Positions 21,602-25,328 of a stretch of DNA of 25,328 nt are shown here, one piece after another. Origin of the DNA: SpSt-583 sp034434015 (lineage in GTDB: Bacteria > Chloroflexota > Anaerolineae > Anaerolineales > UBA6663); NCBI GenBank assembly GCA_034434015.1, contig DAOUAB010000066.1, forward strand, positions 1 through 25,328. Reading direction: 5' to 3'. The first letter of the stretch is position 1. Each line of letters opens with the position of its first letter. The position numbers and the translations under genes are program-made. A model generated the notes under the pieces. That model searched no databases. It was given only the letters and a program-made list of their open reading frames with translations, and was not told where the DNA came from.

Positions 21602-22375
21602 TCATAGCCTGGCCGTCGCCCAATCGCGGGCGCCGTCACAAACCGGGTAACGGGGGCAACCCCAGAAGGGTCGGCCGGAGCGGTTCTTGCGCTTGGGCAC
21701 CATGAGGGAGTGGCACTTCGGGCAGAGCGGCGGGCCGACCAGCTCCGCCTCAGCCGTCTCAGGCCGCGCCAGGCCGCTCTCGACCTCATTGTCTTTCCGG
21801 TGCCGCCGGCGGTAGAGCGGCTGGGCGGTCAGGCCGAGCTCGACATCAAAGAAGAGCAGAGCGTTCAGCACCCACTCCAGCGGCTCCTGGTAGTTCTCGC
21901 GCCCCGGCATGGCCAGGCTCACCTCCACATACCAGGCGGTGCGTTCCCAGCGCTCCTGGTTGTAGGGCGCCTCGACCACCTGGACGCAGAAGTCCGGCGC
22001 CCTCCGGTGCAGGCGGCCGCGGAAGTCCTCGTCGTAGCGCGGGCGGATGAGCTGCGGTGAGATATAGAAGCGCGCCAGGAGCGTGTTCCAGAGCAGGTCC
22101 GAGAGCAGGCGCCGGCCGGCCGGGCCGGGCGTGTCCCAGCCGAGCTGGGAGAGCCCGAACTGGAGCTCGGCCAGCACCCCGCTCTGGGCCGGCTCATTCA
22201 GCCAGGTCCGCAGGCAGCCCAGGGCCGCCAGCTGGTCCCACTCGTCGTCAAAGTGCAGGGGCTCGCCCTCGCGTAGCTCCTGGCTGGAGAGCGGGGGCGG
22301 CGGCTTACCGGCCCAGTAGATCTGGTCGCGGGCCCAGATGATGAGTGGGTCAATCATCGCGCTATGCAACTGCAT
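21602..22375 (-). CDS. Unknown protein with topoisomerase-type C4 zinc finger
   Basis: A 257-residue protein. The N-terminal 190 residues are not a family I recognise. They hold a mixed alpha/beta segment with APDFCVQVV and AWYVEVSLA that loosely resembles core strands of a nuclease-like fold, although the usual ExK is not complete. The C-terminus carries a topoisomerase-I-type zinc ribbon: CPKCHSL at about 216, then WGCPRYPVC before the end, which would bind one zinc and single-stranded or unusual DNA. The gene overlaps the end of the recombinase gene by 14 bases if the first ATG is used. A second ATG at 22355-22357 would start 4 bases after that stop and is equally plausible. It ends 16 bases before the helicase start, so the two proteins probably work together. 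Confidence 0.65.
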   Translation of the reverse strand: MQLHSAMIDPLIIWARDQIYWAGKPPPPLSSQELREGEPLHFDDEWDQLAALGCLRTWLNEPAQSGVLAELQFGLSQLGWDTPGPAGRRLLSDLLWNTLLARFYISPQLIRPRYDEDFRGRLHRRAPDFCVQVVEAPYNQERWERTAWYVEVSLAMPGRENYQEPLEWVLNALLFFDVELGLTAQPLYRRRHRKDNEVESGLARPETAEAELVGPPLCPKCHSLMVPKRKNRSGRPFWGCPRYPVCDGARDWATARL

Positions 22376-23303
22376 CGTTCTCCTTCCTTTCCGGTTCTTC
22401 GACCAGGTAGGCCTTCAGGACTTCCAGCCGATTGTGGCCCAGGGCCTGGGTCACGACCCGCCGGGCGTCGTCACGCTCCAGCTGCTGTTCCCGCAAGAGA
22501 TGCTGGTAGAGCTCGTTGGCATACAGCTTGCGGAAGGAGTGGGTGCCGTCCCCGACCTCGATCCCGAGCTTGACGGCCTGGCGGCTGGCCTCGCGCTTGA
22601 CGGCCGCGGTCAGGGACTGGCGCTGCTGGAAGACGTGCCCGTCAGTGTGGGCCAACCCCTGTTCCTGGAAGGTTGCCACGACCGTTTGGTGCTGGGCCAG
22701 GATCGGGACCGTGCGCGGCCTCCCGCCCTTGGCGTGGGTGCCTGGGCCGGCGAGCCGGATCCAGTGCCCGTCCGGCTCAATGCAGTGTGCCTGCACATGC
22801 ACCGCTTCGCTCACCCGTAGGCCACTCACTCGCTGGAGCCGGGCCACCCCACCGTACTGCGGGTCAATCCGGGACAGCACTCCAATCAGGCGCTCGGCAT
22901 CTTCGGGCGAGTACGGGTCGGCCACCACATCCGCCCGCCGGCCATGGAACTCGCCCACCAGCGGCTCGGCGTCCGGACGGCGCCATCCCACTTTCCGCAA
23001 GCCGGCGTCCAGTTTCTTGATCGCGCAGACGTAGGTATTGACGGTGGCCGGCGACAGACCCCGTCCGCGCAGCGCGACGATGAAGTCCGCCGTCATCGCG
23101 GGCGTGACCTGGCTGAGCCGTTTCACGCCGTACCTGTCCCGGCACCACTCGGCGAAGGTCACGCCCAGCCGGCAGTAGTGCTGGAGGGTCCGCACGGCGA
23201 AGATGGTCTCCCCGGCGGTGCCGGTCCGCAGCGCCTGGTGCCGGCTCTGGCCGAAGCCCTTGAGCGCGTTCAGGCAGTAGGTCACATCCGATTTCAAGGT
23301 CAT
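22362..23303 (-). CDS. Tyrosine recombinase / integrase
   Basis: A 313-residue phage-integrase-family recombinase with both domains. The N-terminal SAM-like core-binding domain covers about 20-110, including LSPATVNTYVCAIKKL. The catalytic domain has the full residue set: R163 in SGLRVSEAV, K192 in AKGGRPRTVP, H255 and R258 in HSFRK, H290 in LGH, and the nucleophile Y299. It should cut and rejoin DNA at specific sites, for example to integrate or excise an element. An AGGAG ribosome site lies about 10 bases before the ATG, and a perfect inverted repeat lies just upstream. It is the first gene of the minus-strand series with the zinc-finger protein, helicase and NTPase. Confidence 0.92.
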   Translation of the reverse strand: MTLKSDVTYCLNALKGFGQSRHQALRTGTAGETIFAVRTLQHYCRLGVTFAEWCRDRYGVKRLSQVTPAMTADFIVALRGRGLSPATVNTYVCAIKKLDAGLRKVGWRRPDAEPLVGEFHGRRADVVADPYSPEDAERLIGVLSRIDPQYGGVARLQRVSGLRVSEAVHVQAHCIEPDGHWIRLAGPGTHAKGGRPRTVPILAQHQTVVATFQEQGLAHTDGHVFQQRQSLTAAVKREASRQAVKLGIEVGDGTHSFRKLYANELYQHLLREQQLERDDARRVVTQALGHNRLEVLKAYLVEEPERKENDAVA

Positions 23304-23326
23304 AGTCGTAGGCTCCTCTCCTGAGT

Positions 23327-23364
23327 GAATTTCGGGTGTCCCGAAATGGTCGGCTTGAATTTCG
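23327..23364. repeat. Inverted and direct repeats upstream of the recombinase gene
   Basis: A perfect 8-bp inverted repeat, ATTTCGGG at 23329-23336 and CCCGAAAT at 23340-23347, is separated by three bases and lies about 26 bases upstream of the recombinase start. TGAATTTCG occurs twice in direct orientation, at 23326-23334 and 23356-23364, and both copies continue as NGT. Such repeats fit an operator for the recombinase promoter or arm-type or core binding sites of an attachment site. The sequence alone cannot tell these apart. Confidence 0.5.
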
Positions 23365-24088
23365 TGTTACTCGATTCGTCCTGCCCTTGATGCTGTTCCC
23401 AGACATAGCCCCTCCGTCGGCCAGGCGGAGCGCCTGTGCCCGTTTAAGTATCTTTCCATGCCCGACACCTCATACCCGTTGAACTGCCCGCGCAGCCCGA
23501 GCCAAGGCCCGGCCAGGGTGCCCCTCACTGAGTGAGTTTGAGCGAGTAGGGCGAGATGGGGTGCGGTGTCTCGCCGCTCTTCAGGCCGGTTTAGGGTCCT
23601 GGCCTGCGCACGCGCCCTGATGGGCAGCGCCGGCGCTTGGTCGTCAGCGCCGAGGACCGAGCGAAAGCAGACCGGTTAGGGTCTGCGTCGAATGGATCGG
23701 CGCTCGGGCTATGCCGCTCGCCGGGATAACGCCGTGTATCGCCCGGCGCCATGTTCGCGTCGGGGGGCAGTTCGTATGGTCGAGCCTTGCCGCCATAAAC
23801 GCACCTTCACATTTGGCTGCCCGTGTCTCTCCCAGCCGGCGGGGCAGCCCCGCGCCTGGCTTCGGCGATGTTTGGCCACCGCCACCTGTATTTGCCTCTG
23901 TGAGACAGGCTCGCTCACGGCGCCATCTGTGGCGCTCTGGGCTCAGGGTACGCGCCACGGGCGCGCGTCTCGTCGGGTCGTTGGGGTGGCCCGTCACCCG
24001 CTCGTCTGATACGCCGGAACGGTGCCGACGATGTGGCGGTCTCCAGGGACGAGCGCCTGGACCGCAGCTAGAAAAAGATGCTTCGATT
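23365..24088. other. Gene-poor region rich in inverted repeats
   Basis: No convincing gene lies here; open frames on both strands give arginine/proline-rich, family-less sequences. Several short stems stand out: CTCACT/AGTGAG around 23530 (23524-23536); CAGGCC 23582-23587 with GGCCTG 23601-23606; CCGAGCG 23657-23663 with CGCTCGG 23701-23707, enclosing GCAGACC 23667-23673 with GGTCTGC 23680-23686; GCGGGG/CCCCGC at 23839-23853; GCGCCA/TGGCGC at 23920-23935; and GCGGT..CCAGG/CCTGGACCGC at 24036-24065. CCGGTTTAGGGTC (from 23586) recurs as CCGGTTAGGGTC (from 23672). This could be a structured RNA, an attachment region or an origin, or just GC-rich DNA. Confidence 0.4.
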
Positions 24089-24151
24089 ATGGGAAAGAGC
24101 CCGGCTCTGCTCCAGAGCTGGGAGAAGAGGAACGGAAAAGTTGGGGAAAGG

Positions 24152-24167
24152 AACCGCGTTTGCGGTT
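24152..24167. repeat. Short perfect hairpin upstream of the HTH gene
   Basis: AACCGC-GTTT-GCGGTT forms a 6-bp stem with a four-base loop about 27 bases before the preferred start of the HTH gene. It could be an operator or affect translation if the transcript begins upstream. It lies inside the possible longer reading frame that starts at 24089. Confidence 0.3.
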
Positions 24168-24193
24168 GCTCTCGGTCTGATACCAGAGCTAAA

Positions 24194-24409
24194 ATGCCAG
24201 TTATGGTCGAGCCCGAGGATTGGATCAGCGTGACGGAAGCCGTGCAACTATCCGGCTATAACCCGGACCATTTGCGCGAGCTGATCCGAACGGGAAAGAT
24301 TGGGGCCCGGAAGATCGTGACGGTCTGGCAGGTCAGCCGCCCCAGCCTCCTGCACTATATGAATGAGGCGAAGCAATCCACGGATAAGCGGCGTGGTCCA
24401 AGACCCTAG
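24194..24409 (+). CDS. Small HTH protein, excisionase/MerR-like DNA-binding domain
   Basis: A 71-residue protein with one winged-helix-type domain of the excisionase group. WISVTEAVQLSGYNPDHLRELIRTGKI fits the helix-turn-helix pattern of these proteins, in which the second helix reads DNA (that stretch spans about residues 9-35). This is followed by a beta wing and VSRPSLLHYM. Such proteins direct recombination or repress genes of mobile elements. The start is uncertain: ATG at 24194 or 24203, or an in-frame ATG at 24089 that would add 35 residues with no clear homology; none has a good ribosome site. It points away from the tyrosine recombinase and toward the serine recombinase. Confidence 0.72.
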   Translation: MPVMVEPEDWISVTEAVQLSGYNPDHLRELIRTGKIGARKIVTVWQVSRPSLLHYMNEAKQSTDKRRGPRP

Positions 24410-24429
24410 CGCAAGAGGAAAACTGAAGT

Positions 24430-24457
24430 TATAATACCCCATATAGTAAGGGGTATT
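24430..24457 (+). promoter_or_regulatory. -10 box overlapped by a palindrome (likely promoter with operator)
   Basis: TATAAT at 24430-24435 matches the -10 consensus in full; no good -35 is seen. Overlapping it is a perfect inverted repeat with 8-bp arms, AATACCCC at 24433-24440 and GGGGTATT at 24450-24457, with a 9-base AT-rich centre. A protein bound there would block polymerase, so this looks like an autorepressed promoter. The HTH protein encoded just upstream is an obvious candidate to bind it (inference). Confidence 0.5.
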
Positions 24458-24555
24458 TAGCCCCAAAGACGGGCCGCGTGGGTGCGGGAACACACACGAG
24501 GCCCTGACCACGACGCCGGGGTTGGCGGCGGCGCAGCTGACGCGATTCTAGCATG

Positions 24556-24599
24556 AGCGGGCAGCAGGCCGTCTGTTGGCGTGTTGCCCGCTTTGCTTT
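24556..24599 (+). terminator. Possible intrinsic terminator or attenuator
   Basis: AGCGGGCA (24556-24563) pairs with TGCCCGCT (24585-24592), and the second arm runs into TTTGCTTT. The loop is 21 bases and the T tract is broken by GC, so it is weaker than a classic terminator. Lying between the -10 box at 24430 and the small gene at 24717, it could end a short leader RNA. Confidence 0.35.
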
Positions 24600-24716
24600 C
24601 CCTGTGCCGCTCAAGATGCCTTGGCCCTTCACAGGGATAGCATGCTTTCCACACTCTTTCTCCCCTTCTTCCGCCAGGGCTCGAAATTGCTGTCGCGCAG
24701 TGCTTTCATGAGCGGC

Positions 24717-24983
24717 ATGAAAGCAAACAAGCCAGTTCCTTCAAACAGTACGGGTCCGGAAGATGCGGCGGAGTACGTGCTCATTCCCGACGATGCCCTG
24801 CCCGGAACAGTCGTGGGTCTACAGGGCGTCCACTGGCGGGATGGCATCTATCTGGTGCCCACCTCCGAAATTGATGGCCACCGTCGCTGGGAGACCATCA
24901 TCCTGCTGCTGGCTCAGAAGCTCCAGGACCGCCAGTTCCGGGATGCTCTGCTCACACTCCGCGCGGCGAAACGGGAGGGGTAA
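24717..24983 (+). CDS. Small protein of unknown function upstream of the serine recombinase
   Basis: An 88-residue protein that I do not recognise. It has a low-complexity start, a central strand-rich stretch (EYVLIPDDALPG, then GVHWRDGIYLVP) and a helical, charged C-terminus (ILLLAQKLQDRQFRDALLTLR). It has no membrane segment or cysteine motif. I chose the ATG at 24717 because GAGCGG lies about 5 bases upstream; ATGs at 24708 and, farther up, 24642 are also in frame. It ends 5 bases before the serine recombinase start, whose ribosome site lies in its last codons. The two are surely cotranscribed, so it may help or control the recombinase. Confidence 0.6.
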   Translation: MKANKPVPSNSTGPEDAAEYVLIPDDALPGTVVGLQGVHWRDGIYLVPTSEIDGHRRWETIILLLAQKLQDRQFRDALLTLRAAKREG

Positions 24984-24988
24984 CAGGC

Positions 24989-25328
24989 ATGGCCATTCCA
25001 CCCTATCCAGCTGATCAGGAACTCAAGCCGCAGAAAGACGGCTACTTCGCGACCTTTTACTTCCAGACGCCTTTGACTGATGATCGGCCCAAGGCGGTCC
25101 TGTACCTGCGCGTCTCCTCGCGCAAGCAGAGCGAGGAGGACAAGCACTCGCTGCCTGAACAGTGGCGCATCAACTGGGAGGACGCGGAGCGCCGCGGTTA
25201 TGCCGTGGCCGCCGTCTTCATCGACGTGTTGTCGGGCGCCAGCCGGCACCGCAAGGGCTTCCAGCAGATGATGGCCGATGGCAAGGCTAGCAAGTACACG
25301 GCCATCATCGCGACCATGAACGACCGGC
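24989..25328 (+). CDS. Serine recombinase, N-terminal part (cut by window end)
   Basis: The first 113 residues of a serine site-specific recombinase; the gene runs off the window. After a lead of about 34 residues, the resolvase/invertase catalytic domain begins with VLYLRVSS, giving R41 and the nucleophile S43. Then come HSLPEQ (the SxxxQ-type motif of large serine recombinases), SGASRHRKGFQQMM, and IIATMNDR, where R113 matches the second catalytic arginine. All catalytic residues that can be seen are intact. The start is firm: a near-perfect ribosome site GGGAGGGG lies 8 bases upstream, and the small unknown gene ends 5 bases before. Whether it is a small resolvase or a large phage/ICE-type integrase cannot be told from this part; the EQ motif style suggests the large type. 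Confidence 0.88.
   Translation, partial: MAIPPYPADQELKPQKDGYFATFYFQTPLTDDRPKAVLYLRVSSRKQSEEDKHSLPEQWRINWEDAERRGYAVAAVFIDVLSGASRHRKGFQQMMADGKASKYTAIIATMNDR

Larger units (their letters stand above)
24410..24716. other. Intergenic control region before the small gene and serine recombinase
   Basis: About 300 bases without a gene. They contain a consensus -10 box overlapped by a palindrome (24430-24457), an 8-bp stem followed by T-rich sequence (24556-24599), and a 7-bp inverted repeat, CCCTGTG at 24600-24606 with CACAGGG at 24630-24636. The reading frame of the next gene stays open back to 24576, so its start could lie in this region. Confidence 0.5.

Noticed and set aside
21586..21789. Upstream extension of the helicase frame to an ATG at 21789
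   Set aside because: The added residues are arginine/serine-rich with no helicase features and lie in another frame over the zinc-ribbon coding part, whose cysteines show that the other frame is real.
23586..23690. CCGGTT(T)AGGGTC copies as integron attC or attI sites
   Set aside because: They lack the GTTRRRY/RYYYAAC pairing of attC sites, and the recombinase shows no sign of the extra domain of integron integrases.
23644..23997. 117-residue minus-strand open frame in the gene-poor region
   Set aside because: Composition is arginine/proline/threonine-rich without domain pattern or ribosome site, and it overlaps many inverted repeats.
23304..24193. CRISPR array
   Set aside because: The repeats are short inverted or single direct repeats with no regular unit-spacer spacing.
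24410..24640. tRNA gene as an integration target near the recombinases
   Set aside because: I found no cloverleaf-like set of arms or TTCGANTC-type loop in this stretch or in 23304-24193.

Overview
The window is bacterial, GC-rich DNA (by eye about 60-65% GC, with one AT-richer patch). It is densely packed with defence and mobile-element genes. The secreted SH3b plus phosphodiester-glycosidase protein at 4925-6589 has a build common in Chloroflexota, so I lean to that phylum. There is no rRNA, tRNA or housekeeping marker in view to confirm it.

Region 1 (255-16587, all minus strand) is a complete BREX phage-defence operon. Transcription runs right to left: brxE, brxA, brxB, brxC, pglX, a secreted phosphodiester-glycosidase-like gene, pglZ, brxL. 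Most joints overlap or are only a few bases apart. The exceptions are the gaps around the secreted gene (51 and 112 bases). The 112-base gap holds a strong inverted repeat and a -10-like box, so pglZ-brxL may also be transcribed separately. The gene set is that of type 1 BREX (brxA, brxB, brxC, pglX, pglZ, brxL) with brxE, which I know from type 6 systems, added at the front. In BREX, PglX is the N6-adenine methyltransferase that marks host DNA. BrxC, PglZ, BrxB and BrxA are needed for the immune complex, and BrxL is an AAA+ DNA-binding ring.

Region 2 (16588-22375) starts with a divergent control region. To its right lies a plus-strand MinD/ParA-like protein that has lost its P-loop but keeps a MinD-like amphipathic C-terminus. 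Its stop codon overlaps, tail to tail, the stop codon of a minus-strand STAND/NACHT-type NTPase. That NTPase gene is the last of a compact minus-strand series: tyrosine recombinase, C4-zinc-finger protein, UvrD-family helicase, NTPase. This helicase / zinc-finger / NTPase group next to BREX, with the MinD-like partner, is the best candidate here for an undescribed system.

Region 3 (22362-25328) is the mobile-element part: the tyrosine recombinase, an approximately 890-base region without convincing genes but rich in inverted repeats, a small excisionase-like HTH protein, a palindrome over a -10 box, a small unknown protein, and the N-terminal part of a serine recombinase cut by the window end. 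The layout suggests a defence island that arrived on, or is carried by, a mobile element.
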